DNA of 64,000 nt, taken from NCBI GenBank assembly GCA_016200005.1, contig JACQFP010000021.1:1-64000 (forward strand), given 5' to 3'. This DNA comes from Verrucomicrobiota bacterium. GTDB taxonomy: Bacteria; Verrucomicrobiota; Verrucomicrobiia; Limisphaerales; PALSA-1396. Positions within the stretch are counted from its first letter, which is position 1. Each line of letters begins with the position of its first letter. A program made the translations under genes and the position numbers. Of this stretch, positions 36,775-46,130 are shown piece after piece. Under the pieces are notes generated by a model. The model was not told where the DNA came from. It saw nothing but the letters and a program-made list of their open reading frames with translations, and searched no databases.

Positions 36775-36889
36775 AGGAGCGAAAATCCTGCGATTGAGAA
36801 CAAATCAACCAGACACTTCGCGCGATCGTCATTCGCGGATTGCTGGAGGCGGTCAGGCAAGTTGACCTTGGTCGGTTTGAAGATTTTTA

Positions 36890-36961
36890 TTCGGCTTCGT
36901 GCCGATGGCGCTGGCCACTGGAACGGACGCGGAAGTGCAACGTCCGCTCGCGCGCGTGGCG
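36890..36961 (+). pseudogene. Short remnant of a CusA-type pump 3' region
   Basis: 24 codons reading FGFVPMALATGTDAEVQRPL then ARVA, matching FGFVPMAVATGAGAEVQRPL near the end of the pump at 35463-35526. It lies after the NicO gene with no start or stop of its own. The rest of 36775-37094 holds nothing recognisable. Confidence 0.75.
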
Positions 36962-37094
36962 AGCGGCCAATTCCAAAAGATTCCAGGTGACAAGGTCACC
37001 TGAAAGAGCCAGGGTCATCACCAGTAGAAAGAAAGGACGGGGTTTCGTTCGGCCCCCGTGAAACCGATTCAAATCGCAACCAAAGGACTGAGTT

Positions 37095-39473
37095 ATGCCA
37101 AACAATCTTCCTCGCCTGATTCCCGCTGCCGACCCCAATGATCGCGTGGTCGTGCAGGATACTGAATTTACCCAGGACGCGCTGGGCCGCTATATCTGCA
37201 ACACCTGGGATGAAGCCACGCAAAACGGCGGCGTCGCGTTCGATGCCGTGGTCATCGGCGCGGGCATGTTCGGCGCGTATTGCGCCGAGAAAATTTACCG
37301 GAACTCGAACATGCGCGTGCTCGTGCTCGACGCGGGTTCGCTGCTCGTGACCGAGCATGTGCAAAACCTCGCGCGCATCGGCTTGAACGCGGGCGGTGCC
37401 GTGAAGGTGGAGTTCAACAATCAAGACCCGGGCGCGCGTGAGTGCGTGTGGGGTTCGCCCTGGCGCAGCCGGGTGCCGTTCCCGGGCCTGGCTTATTGTC
37501 TCGGGGGACGTTCGCTCTACTGGGGTGGCTGGTCGCCGCAACTGACGGAGGACGACCTTGCGCAGTGGCCCGCCGAGGTCGCGCATTACCTGCGCAACGG
37601 CTACATGATCGTCGAACGCGAAACGGGAGTTTTCGACAAGACCGACTACATCTCCGGCAAGCTCTTCGAGGCGCTGCGTGACAAGTTCAACGCGGTGCAG
37701 GCTGGCGTGCCCACCGTGGACAAGATCGAAGACGCGCCGCTTACCGTGCAGGCGGCGGCGCCGGCGTCCGGCTTGTTCAGCTTCGACAAATGGAGCAGTG
37801 CGCCGATCCTCGTGGACGCCATTCGCGAAGCCGCGGGCAATCCCGACTGGCAACGTCGCCTGTTCTTCGTCCCGCGCGTGCACGTCACCCGGTTGCACGT
37901 CACCAACGGCGCCGTCACCACGATCGAAGCGCGCGTTAATGGTCAGCAGAAGTTCTTGAACATTTCGCCCAAGTGCGCCGTGGTGCTGGCCTCCGGTACC
38001 ATCGAGGCCACGCGCCTCGCGATGGAATCATTCCCCACGCCACTCATGGGCGGCAACCTGATGGCTCACTTGCGGAGCAACTTGGTCGTCCGCATCAAGC
38101 GGTCGGCGCTCGGCGGGTCGTTGCCCCAGGCGCTCGAAGCCGCGGCCTTGCTGGTGCGCGGCTCGACGCCGAAATGGCGATACCACTTGCAGGTCACTGC
38201 CGCTGCCATCAGTGGGGCGAACTCCGAGGCGACGATGTGGCGCATGATTCCCGACATCGAGTTACTCGACAAGATGCTGGCGGGGCAGTCGTCGGACTGG
38301 ATTGTCATCACGCTGCGCGGCATTGGCGAGATGCTCGGCAGCCGCAACTCCGCTCAGCCGAAGATCACCGGCACCGCGCCGAGCTGGCAGGACTTGAGCG
38401 ATCAAACCGATGAGTTTGGTATGCGCCGGGCCTGGGTCAATATCGTGGCGTCGCAGGATGACCTCAATCTGTGGAATGCGATGGACACCGCTTCGCTCGT
38501 GATGGCGAAAAAGCTCGCGAACGACGACGCGTCACTGATTCAGTACTTCCACGGTGGCGCATGGCAAAACACGCCGCCCCCAATCGGCAGCATCCGCGAC
38601 GGCCTCGGCACCACGCATCACGAAGCCGGCACGCTCTGGATGGGCGACCCAAACACGTCCGTCACCAACTCCGATGGTCGCTTCCATCACATCAGCAACG
38701 CCTACGTCGCCGGCCCGGCCATTTTCCCAACGCTCGGCTCGGCGAACCCGTCGTTGACGGCCCTCGCCTTGGCGCGACGCACCGCGTTGGCCGTCGTACG
38801 CGAAGCATTGGGCGCAGAACAAGGCTTCAGTGCGCTCGGCACTGGCGGGCTTGCCGGCTGGCAAATGGCAGGCACTGGCAGCTTCGTGGAACTCGGCGGA
38901 AACATCATCGAGTCCGTGGATGGAATCGGATTGCTGTGGTTCACCAAGGAGCAGTTCGACGACTTCATCCTGCGCGTGGACTTCCGGCTTTCCTCGCCGA
39001 CCGATAATTCCGGCATCTTCATCCGCATCCCGGCGCTCGGCGTCAGCGACCCGGCGAACGACTGGAGGCCCGCAGTTGACGGGGGTTACGAGATTCAAAT
39101 CGACAACACGGGTTTCAACCCGGACACGAACAGATTCGACGACCCGCTGCACAAAACCGGGGCCATCTACACTCTCGCGGCATCCAATGCCATCATGCCG
39201 GCGGTGGGGCAATGGCACACGTACGAGATTGAAGCCATCGGTCCGAGAATCACAGTGCGCTTGAATGGCCAACAGGTCAGTCAGCTCACCAATGGTAATC
39301 GGCGGGCGAAGGGTTACATCGGCCTCCAAAATCATCATCCCGGTTCGAAAGTGCAGTTCGCACGACTGCGGATTAAGAAGCTTGTCCCAATCGCACCGGC
39401 CGCCGCTCGGACGCTGGACTGGCCAGCAGCGCGAACCAGCGGCGTTCCGAACCGGACAGTCGCGTCTCAATGA
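37095..39473 (+). CDS. GMC-family oxidoreductase fused to a DUF1080 (3-keto-glycoside hydrolase-like) domain
   Basis: 792 residues from ATG 37095, with no signal peptide. The N-terminal FAD-binding fold has VVIGAGMFGAYCAEK (GxGxxG about residues 53-58), CLGGRSLYWGGW and AVVLASGTIEATRLA. The GMC C-terminal block is present (THHEAGTLWMGDP, with the usual catalytic His; AYVAGPAIFPTLGSANPSLT). From about residue 575 a DUF1080 domain follows (GLAGWQMAGTGSFVELGGNI, FILRVDFRLSSPTDNSGIFI, GGYEIQIDNTGF, YIGLQNHHPGSKVQFARLRI). Some GMC enzymes oxidise sugars at C3. Some DUF1080 proteins cleave 3-keto-glycosides. The fusion would do both steps in one polypeptide; this is inference. It stands alone between two unrelated operons. 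Confidence 0.88.
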   Translation: MPNNLPRLIPAADPNDRVVVQDTEFTQDALGRYICNTWDEATQNGGVAFDAVVIGAGMFGAYCAEKIYRNSNMRVLVLDAGSLLVTEHVQNLARIGLNAGGAVKVEFNNQDPGARECVWGSPWRSRVPFPGLAYCLGGRSLYWGGWSPQLTEDDLAQWPAEVAHYLRNGYMIVERETGVFDKTDYISGKLFEALRDKFNAVQAGVPTVDKIEDAPLTVQAAAPASGLFSFDKWSSAPILVDAIREAAGNPDWQRRLFFVPRVHVTRLHVTNGAVTTIEARVNGQQKFLNISPKCAVVLASGTIEATRLAMESFPTPLMGGNLMAHLRSNLVVRIKRSALGGSLPQALEAAALLVRGSTPKWRYHLQVTAAAISGANSEATMWRMIPDIELLDKMLAGQSSDWIVITLRGIGEMLGSRNSAQPKITGTAPSWQDLSDQTDEFGMRRAWVNIVASQDDLNLWNAMDTASLVMAKKLANDDASLIQYFHGGAWQNTPPPIGSIRDGLGTTHHEAGTLWMGDPNTSVTNSDGRFHHISNAYVAGPAIFPTLGSANPSLTALALARRTALAVVREALGAEQGFSALGTGGLAGWQMAGTGSFVELGGNIIESVDGIGLLWFTKEQFDDFILRVDFRLSSPTDNSGIFIRIPALGVSDPANDWRPAVDGGYEIQIDNTGFNPDTNRFDDPLHKTGAIYTLAASNAIMPAVGQWHTYEIEAIGPRITVRLNGQQVSQLTNGNRRAKGYIGLQNHHPGSKVQFARLRIKKLVPIAPAAARTLDWPAARTSGVPNRTVASQ

Positions 39474-39681
39474 TGATCTCATCCGCGAGAAAATAAAGGT
39501 TGGTCGATCCTGCGCTGATGTGACTCGGCGAAATCATTCGCTCTGACGATACGTGTCGGCGAATGGCTGCGGGGGATGGCACACGGCTTCAGCGCGCCCG
39601 GTCTGAGCAATCACGAAACTCTCCCGAATCGGATTGAACGAAAGGAGTTCTTCCGAGATTCATGAACCAAGAGCCGCGCAC

Positions 39682-39725
39682 GCAATCGTCACGCAATCGT
39701 AACAAACTCGACCTTGGTTCGTAAC
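39682..39725 (+). promoter_or_regulatory. Pho-box-like array upstream of the porin and pst genes
   Basis: Four 11-bp units: gcaaTCGTCAC, gcaaTCGTAAC, aaacTCGACCT, tggtTCGTAAC. The array ends 49 bp before the porin ATG. The same heptamer in the same 11-bp phase precedes phoB. Direct repeats at 11-bp spacing are how PhoB subunits bind, so this is a PhoB site by analogy. Confidence 0.7.
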
Positions 39726-39774
39726 AATTCGCGGCCAAGCTCGCAGCGGATTCAGTGACCACCAAACAGAACCT

Positions 39775-41103
39775 ATGAACAATACCTGGAAATCCTCCAC
39801 GACCGCATTGGCACTACTTTTTATCTCGGCATTCGCGATTCCTGCTGTCGCGCAAACATCCGATGCGTTGATCGACAAACTCGTGCAGAAGGGAATTCTA
39901 ACGGTGAAGGAAGCGGAGGAGTTGCGCGTGGAGAGCGCCAAGAGTTCCGCCAAGACGTTCGCGTCGCAAATGGGTTCGGCGGACTGGGTCAACAAATTGA
40001 AGTTCGGCGGTGATTTCCGGGGCCGTTACGACGGCGTCTTTCAGGACGATTCGAACACCGGCGCCGGCAGCGCCACTCAAGACCGCGACCGCTTCCGTTA
40101 TCGCGTCCGCTACGGCATCACAGCGGAGATGACCGACCACTTTGAAGTGGGCTTGCGTCTTGGCTCCGGCGAAATCGGGTCAGCGGCGCCTTCCCTCGGC
40201 GGCAGTCCCTTCTCCGCCAATACCACCCTGAATAACGATGGCAGCCGGAAGTTCATCTTCGTCGATCTTGCCTACGCCAAGTGGAAGCCGGACGATTGGT
40301 TCAGCGCGCAACTCGGCAAAATGAGCAGCGACTTCTGGTTCACCGACGCCGTCTTGGACCCGGATTACAACCCCGAAGGCGCGCAGGAAAAAATCAGTAT
40401 CGCGTTGAACAAGCAGAACAAGATCGGCTTCTCTGCTGGACAATTCGTCATCGCCGAGAATTTCAGCGGCACCGGCAGCGGCAGCGCGAACCAGGATGTT
40501 TACCTTTTCGTTGGACAGGCGGACTGGACGGCCAAATGGTCGGATCATTTGTCGTCCCGCCTCGGAGTTGGCGCTTATGCGTTTGCTAATCAGGACAGCG
40601 TCTCCACCAACCTTGAAACCTTCTTAAATCAGAACGGCACGTCTGCCGCGGGCGCAACTGCGCCGCATTTCAACCCGATTATTGCCCGCGGCGAAGTGAC
40701 GTACACCTTCGACTCCGGGCCGCTGTTTGACGGCCCGTTCCCGGTGACGCTGGGAGCGGAATACGCCAATAACCCCGGCGCATCCAGCTTCGGCAGTGGC
40801 AGTGAAGCCTGGAACCTCGGCCTTGCGTTGGGCGACGCGAAGAAGAAGGGCAACTGGCAACTCACCTACAACTACAAACACATCGGCACCGCCGCCGTCT
40901 GGCACGGCCTCAACGACGACGACTTTGGCGTCAACGCCAAGGGCGGCACGGGCGTGGCCGGTCATCAAATCGTCGCCAGTTATCGGGTCGCAAATCCGCT
41001 GACGATGAATTTGCGTGTGATGCGGACCGAACAGATCAACACGCCGGCCGGTGTATCCTCGCAGCAGACACGGCTGTTCTTCGATTTGCTCTGGGCCTTC
41101 TAA
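39775..41103 (+). CDS. Putative outer-membrane porin of the Pho regulon
   Basis: 442 residues. Signal peptide (LALLFISAFAIPAVAQ), then a short SLH-like/coiled segment (LIDKLVQKGILTVKEAEELR), then alternating beta-strands of a 16-18-stranded barrel ending in aromatic Phe (FFDLLWAF). It resembles the 'putative porin' family seen with phosphate systems. It lies 51 bp before pstS and behind a Pho-box array, so it probably lets phosphate (and arsenate) cross the outer membrane under phosphate limitation. Confidence 0.85.
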   Translation: MNNTWKSSTTALALLFISAFAIPAVAQTSDALIDKLVQKGILTVKEAEELRVESAKSSAKTFASQMGSADWVNKLKFGGDFRGRYDGVFQDDSNTGAGSATQDRDRFRYRVRYGITAEMTDHFEVGLRLGSGEIGSAAPSLGGSPFSANTTLNNDGSRKFIFVDLAYAKWKPDDWFSAQLGKMSSDFWFTDAVLDPDYNPEGAQEKISIALNKQNKIGFSAGQFVIAENFSGTGSGSANQDVYLFVGQADWTAKWSDHLSSRLGVGAYAFANQDSVSTNLETFLNQNGTSAAGATAPHFNPIIARGEVTYTFDSGPLFDGPFPVTLGAEYANNPGASSFGSGSEAWNLGLALGDAKKKGNWQLTYNYKHIGTAAVWHGLNDDDFGVNAKGGTGVAGHQIVASYRVANPLTMNLRVMRTEQINTPAGVSSQQTRLFFDLLWAF

Positions 41104-41154
41104 GGTCGAGCCGGCCCACAACTCTCAACATCTATCCAAGAAATCAAAAAACCT

Positions 41155-42174
41155 ATGAACAAAAATCTCTTGATCAAATATCTGCTCACGGCGGTTCTGT
41201 TCTGCGGCGCGGTTCTCGCATCGTCCGCCCAAATGCTGATCAACGGCGCTGGCGCGACCTTTCCATATCCGATCTACTCCAAGTGGTTTGACGAATATGC
41301 GAAGGTCGATCCCTCGGCGCGCTTCAATTACCAATCCATCGGCTCCGGCGGTGGTCAAAAACAAATCCTCGCCGAGACCGTGGACTTTGGCGCATCGGAT
41401 GGACCGATGAGCGACGACAATTTATCCAAGGCGCCGGGCAAAATCCTGCACCTCCCCACCGTAGCCGGCGCCGTGGTTGTCACTTACAATCTGCCCGGCA
41501 ACCCGAAACTCAAACTCGATGGCACGACGCTGGCCGACATGTTCCTCGGCAAGATCACCAAGTGGAATGACAAACGCATCGCTGAGCTCAACTCTGGTGT
41601 GAAGCTCCCCAACGTTGATCTAATTGTCGTTCATCGGTCGGACGGCAGCGGAACGAGCTACATCTTCACTGACTACTTGAGCAGCGTGAGTTCATCGTGG
41701 GAGAAAAAGGTTGGGCGGAACACCTCTGTCAAGTGGCCCGTCGGTCTCGGGGCCAAGGGGAACGAAGGTGTCGCCGGCCAGGTGAAACAATTGCCCGGCA
41801 CAATTGGTTATGTTGAGCTGGCCTACGCACATCAGAACAAACTGCCCTTTGCCGACCTCAAGAATGCGGCGGGTAATTTCGTCATGCCGTCGCTGGATTC
41901 TGTCACCGAAGCGCTGGCCACGGCCAACATTCCTGATGACTTTCGGTTTTCGATGGTAAACCCGCCGGGCGAAAAGGCGTATCCGATTGCGGGCGCGACC
42001 TGGCTGCTGGTTTATCAGCAACAGAAGGACGCGGCCAAAGGCAAAAAGCTGGTGGAGTTTCTGAACTGGGCGATGACCAAAGGCGAAGGCATGGCCGCAG
42101 CGCTCGACTACGCGTCGTTGCCCGAGAAAGTGCAACAGCGTGTGCTGGAGAAAATCAAGACGATTAAATACTGA
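41155..42174 (+). CDS. pstS: Phosphate ABC transporter, periplasmic binding protein PstS
   Basis: 339 residues with a signal peptide (LLTAVLFCGAVLASSAQ). PstS motifs line the phosphate site: INGAGATFPYPIYSKWF, YQSIGSGGGQKQI, DFGASDGPM and HRSDGSGTSYIFTDYLS. It delivers phosphate to PstCA. Arsenate is a weaker substrate of such proteins in general. First gene of pstSCAB-phoU, all on the plus strand with short gaps. Confidence 0.96.
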   Translation: MNKNLLIKYLLTAVLFCGAVLASSAQMLINGAGATFPYPIYSKWFDEYAKVDPSARFNYQSIGSGGGQKQILAETVDFGASDGPMSDDNLSKAPGKILHLPTVAGAVVVTYNLPGNPKLKLDGTTLADMFLGKITKWNDKRIAELNSGVKLPNVDLIVVHRSDGSGTSYIFTDYLSSVSSSWEKKVGRNTSVKWPVGLGAKGNEGVAGQVKQLPGTIGYVELAYAHQNKLPFADLKNAAGNFVMPSLDSVTEALATANIPDDFRFSMVNPPGEKAYPIAGATWLLVYQQQKDAAKGKKLVEFLNWAMTKGEGMAAALDYASLPEKVQQRVLEKIKTIKY

Positions 42175-42195
42175 TTTTTGGAATGTGCCAAAAAC

Positions 42196-43164
42196 ATGGG
42201 ATTCACTGCGACCAAGGAATTGCCTGAGCTGACGAACCCGCGCCTCGGCCGACGCAAATTCGGCGATCGCGCCTTCAAATGGCTCACCCTGCTGATGGCG
42301 CTGTCCGTCTTAGTGCTCATTGTGCTGATCGGATTTGAGCTGGCGAAAGGTTCGCACTTGGCGATTGCGAAATTCGGCTGGCGGTTCGTATCCAGTTCGG
42401 AATGGGACCCTGTGAGCGAACACTTCGGCGCGCTGCCGTTTATTTTCGGGACGCTCGTCTCCTCGTTTATCGCGCTGCTCATCGCCGTGCCGCTGAGCAT
42501 CGCCACCGCCGTCTATCTCACCGAACTGGCGCCGCGATGGTTGCGGCAACCGCTCTCGCTGTTCATCGAACTGCTCGCCGCGGTGCCGAGTGTGATTCTT
42601 GGACTCTGGGGAATCTTCGTGATGGTCCCGTGGCTGAGGGAACATTTGTTTCCCTGGTTGCGCAGCACGCTGGGTTTTCTTCCTTTGTTCAAAGGCCCAA
42701 TCTACGGCGTGAGCATGTTGGCCGGCGGCATCATTATCGCCATCATGATCGTGCCGATCATCACCTCGGTCGCGCGGGAGATTCTGCGGTCGGTGCCGGG
42801 TCTCCAGCGGGAAGCCGCTTATGCGCTTGGCGCGACGCGCTGGGAAGTTACGCGCATTGCGGTGTTGAGCTACGCCAAAAAGGGTTTGTTCGGCGCGGTC
42901 ATCCTGGGTCTGGGCCGTGCCCTCGGCGAAACGATGGCCGTCACGATGGTCATCGGCAACCGACCCGAAATCGCCGCTTCATTGTTTGCGCCCGGTTACA
43001 CGCTGGCCAGTGTCATCGCCAATGAATTCACCGAGGCGACTACAGACTTGTATCTTCATGCGCTGTTTGAAATCGGTTTGGTGCTGCTCGGCGTGACCAT
43101 CGTGGTCAACGCTCTGGCGCAGTTGCTTTTGAAAACGTTTGGCGGGCCGCGGGCAACGTGTTGA
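42196..43164 (+). CDS. pstC: Phosphate ABC transporter permease PstC
   Basis: About 322 residues from ATG 42196 (MGFTATKELPEL); a TTG 18 bases upstream is possible. Six membrane segments, with the ABC-permease EAA loop in LQREAAYALGATRWEVTRIA and the PstC-like LAAVPSVILGLWGIFVMVP. It forms the inner-membrane channel with PstA. It begins 21 bp after pstS, and pstA starts just after its stop. Confidence 0.95.
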   Translation: MGFTATKELPELTNPRLGRRKFGDRAFKWLTLLMALSVLVLIVLIGFELAKGSHLAIAKFGWRFVSSSEWDPVSEHFGALPFIFGTLVSSFIALLIAVPLSIATAVYLTELAPRWLRQPLSLFIELLAAVPSVILGLWGIFVMVPWLREHLFPWLRSTLGFLPLFKGPIYGVSMLAGGIIIAIMIVPIITSVAREILRSVPGLQREAAYALGATRWEVTRIAVLSYAKKGLFGAVILGLGRALGETMAVTMVIGNRPEIAASLFAPGYTLASVIANEFTEATTDLYLHALFEIGLVLLGVTIVVNALAQLLLKTFGGPRATC

Positions 43165-43172
43165 ACAGGATT

Positions 43173-44027
43173 ATGACTCGCGCAAATCATCTCTGGCGAA
43201 AATCAAAGAACGGTCTGATGCAGGCCGTCACCTGCGCCTGTGCTTTGCTGGTCATCGCGCCGCTCGCGCTGGTGTTCTTTCACCTCGTAAAGTCCGGCAT
43301 CGGCGCGCTGAACTGGGATTTCTTCACGCACCTGCCCAAGCCCGTGGGCGAACTCGGCGGCGGCATGGCCAACGCCATCGTCGGCACGTTCGTGCTGCTG
43401 GGACTGGCGGCGCTCATCGGCGTGCCGGTTGGTGTGCTTGGCGGCGTCTATCTGTCCGAATACGGAGCTTCGAAAATGAATTGGTGGATTCGCTTTGCGG
43501 CGGACATTCTCAACGGAGTGCCTTCGATTATCTGGGGCATCGTCGTGTATGCGCTCGTCGTCATACCGATGAAAAGTTTCTCCGCCTGGGCGGGTGGCAT
43601 CGTGCTCGGCATGATGATGATCCCGCTGATCATGCGGACGACGGAAGAGGTGTTGCACCTCGTGCCCAACGGCTACCGCGAAGCAGCCCTGGCGTTGGGC
43701 ATCGCGCAGTGGCGGATGATCGTGGCCATCGTTGTCCGCACGGCGCTCAAGGGCATCATCACCGGCATTCTCCTGGCGCTGGCACGAGTCGCAGGCGAGA
43801 CGGCGCCGCTGTTGTTCACGGCGTTCGGCAATCGTTTCTGGAACCACAACCCGTCCGATCCCATCGCGGCGTTGCCCTTGCAGATTTTTAACTATGCGAT
43901 TTCGCCGTATGAAGACTGGCATCGACAAGCCTGGGCGGGCGCGCTGGTGCTGTTGCTGTTGATCGCCAGCGTCAGCGTCGGCGTACGGCTGTTGACGCGC
44001 GACCGATTCAGCCAGCAGGGACATTGA
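43173..44027 (+). CDS. pstA: Phosphate ABC transporter permease PstA
   Basis: About 284 residues from ATG 43173 (a TTG at 43158 would overlap pstC). It has the PstA segments [20 protein letters not shown] and [20 protein letters not shown] (EAA loop). The partner channel subunit of PstC, in the inner membrane. Confidence 0.95.
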   Translation: MTRANHLWRKSKNGLMQAVTCACALLVIAPLALVFFHLVKSGIGALNWDFFTHLPKPVGELGGGMANAIVGTFVLLGLAALIGVPVGVLGGVYLSEYGASKMNWWIRFAADILNGVPSIIWGIVVYALVVIPMKSFSAWAGGIVLGMMMIPLIMRTTEEVLHLVPNGYREAALALGIAQWRMIVAIVVRTALKGIITGILLALARVAGETAPLLFTAFGNRFWNHNPSDPIAALPLQIFNYAISPYEDWHRQAWAGALVLLLLIASVSVGVRLLTRDRFSQQGH

Positions 44028-44037
44028 TGATCGAATC

Positions 44038-44886
44038 ATGATGACAGAACAGGACAAACTAACCGCCGTTTCTCCGGCGATCAAGACGCGGACTACGGCG
44101 ACTCCGCCGGCCGCAGCATCGGCTGCGTCCGTGCCGGCGTTGACGGTTAGAGAGCTGTCCGTTTTTTTTGGCGCGCATCAAGTGTTGAAAAACATTTCGC
44201 TCGATATTCAGGCGAAGACCGTCACTGCCATCATCGGGCCAAGCGGCTGCGGCAAATCCACATTTCTGCGTTCGCTCAACCGGCTGCACGAATTGGTGCC
44301 GCACGCCCGCATGACCGGTGAAATCCGTTTGTTCGGCGAGGACATTTATGCCCGCAGCGTGGAGCCCGTGGTAGTCCGCCGGCGGGTGGGCATGGTGTTT
44401 CAGAAGTCGAACCCTTTTCCCACCATGTCCATCGCGGACAATGTGACCGTGGGATTGCGCTTGAACGGCGTGCGGGATCGCGCGCTGCTCGCTGAGCGAC
44501 GCGATGAATCCTTGCAACAGGCCGCACTCTGGGACGAGGTGAAGGACCGGTTGAACGCGCCGGCCGTCAGCCTTTCGGGCGGTCAACAGCAGCGTCTGTG
44601 CATTGCCCGCGCGCTGGCGGTGCAGCCGGAAGTGCTGTTGATGGACGAGCCGGCTTCCGCGCTCGATCCGTTGGCGACCTCAAAAATCGAGGACCTCATC
44701 ATCGAATTGAAAAGGAATTACACCATTGTGATTGTCACGCATAACATGCAACAAGCCGCGCGTATTTCGGACTACACTGCGTTCCTTTATCTCGGCGAGT
44801 TGATTGAATACGATGCGACCAGCAAGATTTTCACCAACCCGGCCCATAAACGAACGGAAGATTACGTGACTGGACGGTTTGGGTGA
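44038..44886 (+). CDS. pstB: Phosphate ABC transporter ATPase PstB
   Basis: 282 residues. Walker [10 protein letters not shown], signature [15 protein letters not shown], Walker [14 protein letters not shown], and switch His in [10 protein letters not shown]. The N-terminal extension of about 30 Ala/Thr-rich residues is longer than usual. It powers phosphate import. A TTAATC stem-loop separates it from phoU. Confidence 0.96.
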   Translation: MMTEQDKLTAVSPAIKTRTTATPPAAASAASVPALTVRELSVFFGAHQVLKNISLDIQAKTVTAIIGPSGCGKSTFLRSLNRLHELVPHARMTGEIRLFGEDIYARSVEPVVVRRRVGMVFQKSNPFPTMSIADNVTVGLRLNGVRDRALLAERRDESLQQAALWDEVKDRLNAPAVSLSGGQQQRLCIARALAVQPEVLLMDEPASALDPLATSKIEDLIIELKRNYTIVIVTHNMQQAARISDYTAFLYLGELIEYDATSKIFTNPAHKRTEDYVTGRFG

Positions 44887-44890
44887 TCCA

Positions 44891-44982
44891 GTTCTTAATC
44901 GTAATCTTGCTCTTAATCTTAATCTTCAGGAAAGGCAGGGCGATTAAGATTAAGAGAAAGATTAAGATGAAGATTTAAGAAC
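44891..44982. repeat. TTAATC-rich stem-loop repeat, copy 2
   Basis: Left arm GTTCTTAATCG...CTTAATC pairs imperfectly with a right arm of AGATTAAG units over about 34 bp. It lies between pstB and phoU and could modulate phoU expression. It is related to the element at 22338-22436. Confidence 0.7.
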
Positions 44983-44988
44983 AGTTTT

Positions 44989-45666
44989 ATGGAAACACAT
45001 TTCGAGCACGAAATCGGCGAGTTGAAGCAGCGGTTGTTGACCATGGCGGGCCACGCCGAAACCGCCGTCAACCGCGCATTGCAGGCATTGCTCACCCGCG
45101 ACTACGACCTCGCCCTGCGCGTGAAGGAGGACGACAGCATCATTGACCAGTTCGAAATCGAGATCGACGAACTCGCCATCCATCTGCTCGCCAAGGCGCC
45201 GCTTGCCAGTGATCTGCGTTTTGTCACCGTGGCGATGAAGATTTCACAAAACCTGGAGCGGATTGGCGATGAAGCCGCCAAGATCGCCAAGCGCGCCCGC
45301 GACCTTTCCAAAGAACCGCCCCTCAAACTTGATCTTGAACTACCCCGCATGGCGAAGTTGTCGCTCGAAATGCTCAAGGCCGCGCTCGACGCCTTCGTGA
45401 ACCGCAACTCCGCCGCCGCGCGCGCGCTCATCCCGCGGGACAACGAGGTGGATGCCCTCAACAAACAGATCAATCGCCGGCTCACCGAGTACATGATGTC
45501 CGACCGCGAGAGCATCCCGCGCTGTCTGAACCTGATGATTGCCACGCGCAGCCTCGAACGCGTCGCCGATCACGCCACGAACCTGGCTGAGGAAGTGGTT
45601 TATCTGTGCGAAGCGCAGGACATCCGGCACGAGGGTAAAGGGCAGACCAAGATCGCTGGACGCTGA
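44989..45666 (+). CDS. phoU: Phosphate-signalling regulator PhoU
   Basis: 225 residues with two PhoU three-helix bundles carrying the metal-binding pattern (ERIGDEAAKIAKRA; ERVADHATNLAEEVVYL). It links PstSCAB to PhoR so that the regulon stays off in high phosphate. Last gene of the pst operon. The cognate phoB and phoR genes are about 8 kb downstream, with arsenic genes between. Confidence 0.96.
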   Translation: METHFEHEIGELKQRLLTMAGHAETAVNRALQALLTRDYDLALRVKEDDSIIDQFEIEIDELAIHLLAKAPLASDLRFVTVAMKISQNLERIGDEAAKIAKRARDLSKEPPLKLDLELPRMAKLSLEMLKAALDAFVNRNSAAARALIPRDNEVDALNKQINRRLTEYMMSDRESIPRCLNLMIATRSLERVADHATNLAEEVVYLCEAQDIRHEGKGQTKIAGR

Positions 45667-45720
45667 TCCGCATCATTGCCAAAAAAGTGCTTGCACGCAG
45701 GCAGGGTGAACGGCATATTC

Positions 45721-45740
45721 ATTTCGTTGTTTGGCGAAAT
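45721..45740. promoter_or_regulatory. Candidate ArsR operator
   Basis: Inverted repeat ATTTCG-8 bp-CGAAAT, 11 bases before the arsR ATG, extended by AT-rich flanks. Position and symmetry fit autoregulation by the ArsR repressor. Confidence 0.45.
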
Positions 45741-45751
45741 ATAGAAACACA

Positions 45752-46111
45752 ATGCGCGAGTTTCTGGCGATCACAAAAGCGCTGGCCGACCCGAACCGGG
45801 TGCGGATACTCTTGGCCCTGCGGCGACGCGAACTCTGCGTGTGCCAGATCACGGAGATGTTCAGGCTGGCGACCTCCACGGTTTCCAAGCACCTATCCGT
45901 TCTGCATCACGCCGGGTTGATTCTTTCGCGCAAGAGCGAGCGCTGGGTGTATTATCGGCTGCCGGACAAATCTGCGCCCGTCGCCGTGCGCGAAGCGCTG
46001 GATTGGGTTCACAAGTCGCTCGCCAGGACCCCGGAAGCCATGGCCGACGGGACACGGCTGACGAAAATCGTGAAAATGGACCTGGCGGAAATCTGTCGCC
46101 GGCGATGTTGA
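45752..46111 (+). CDS. arsR: ArsR-family arsenic-responsive repressor
   Basis: 119 residues from ATG 45752 (MREFLAITKALADPNRVRIL). Winged-helix DNA-binding region ATSTVSKHLSVLHHAGLI. The metal site is ELCVCQITE, the classical ELCVC arrangement that binds As(III)/Sb(III) and releases DNA. It heads the arsenic genes (arsM, ABC exporter, ACR3, arsC). A palindrome sits just upstream. Confidence 0.93.
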   Translation: MREFLAITKALADPNRVRILLALRRRELCVCQITEMFRLATSTVSKHLSVLHHAGLILSRKSERWVYYRLPDKSAPVAVREALDWVHKSLARTPEAMADGTRLTKIVKMDLAEICRRRC

Positions 46112-46130
46112 GCCGCCACCAAATGAATTT

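Noticed and set aside
39373-39582. Minus-strand frame at the end of the GMC-DUF1080 gene
   Set aside because: Mostly antisense to the fusion gene and without a recognisable motif.
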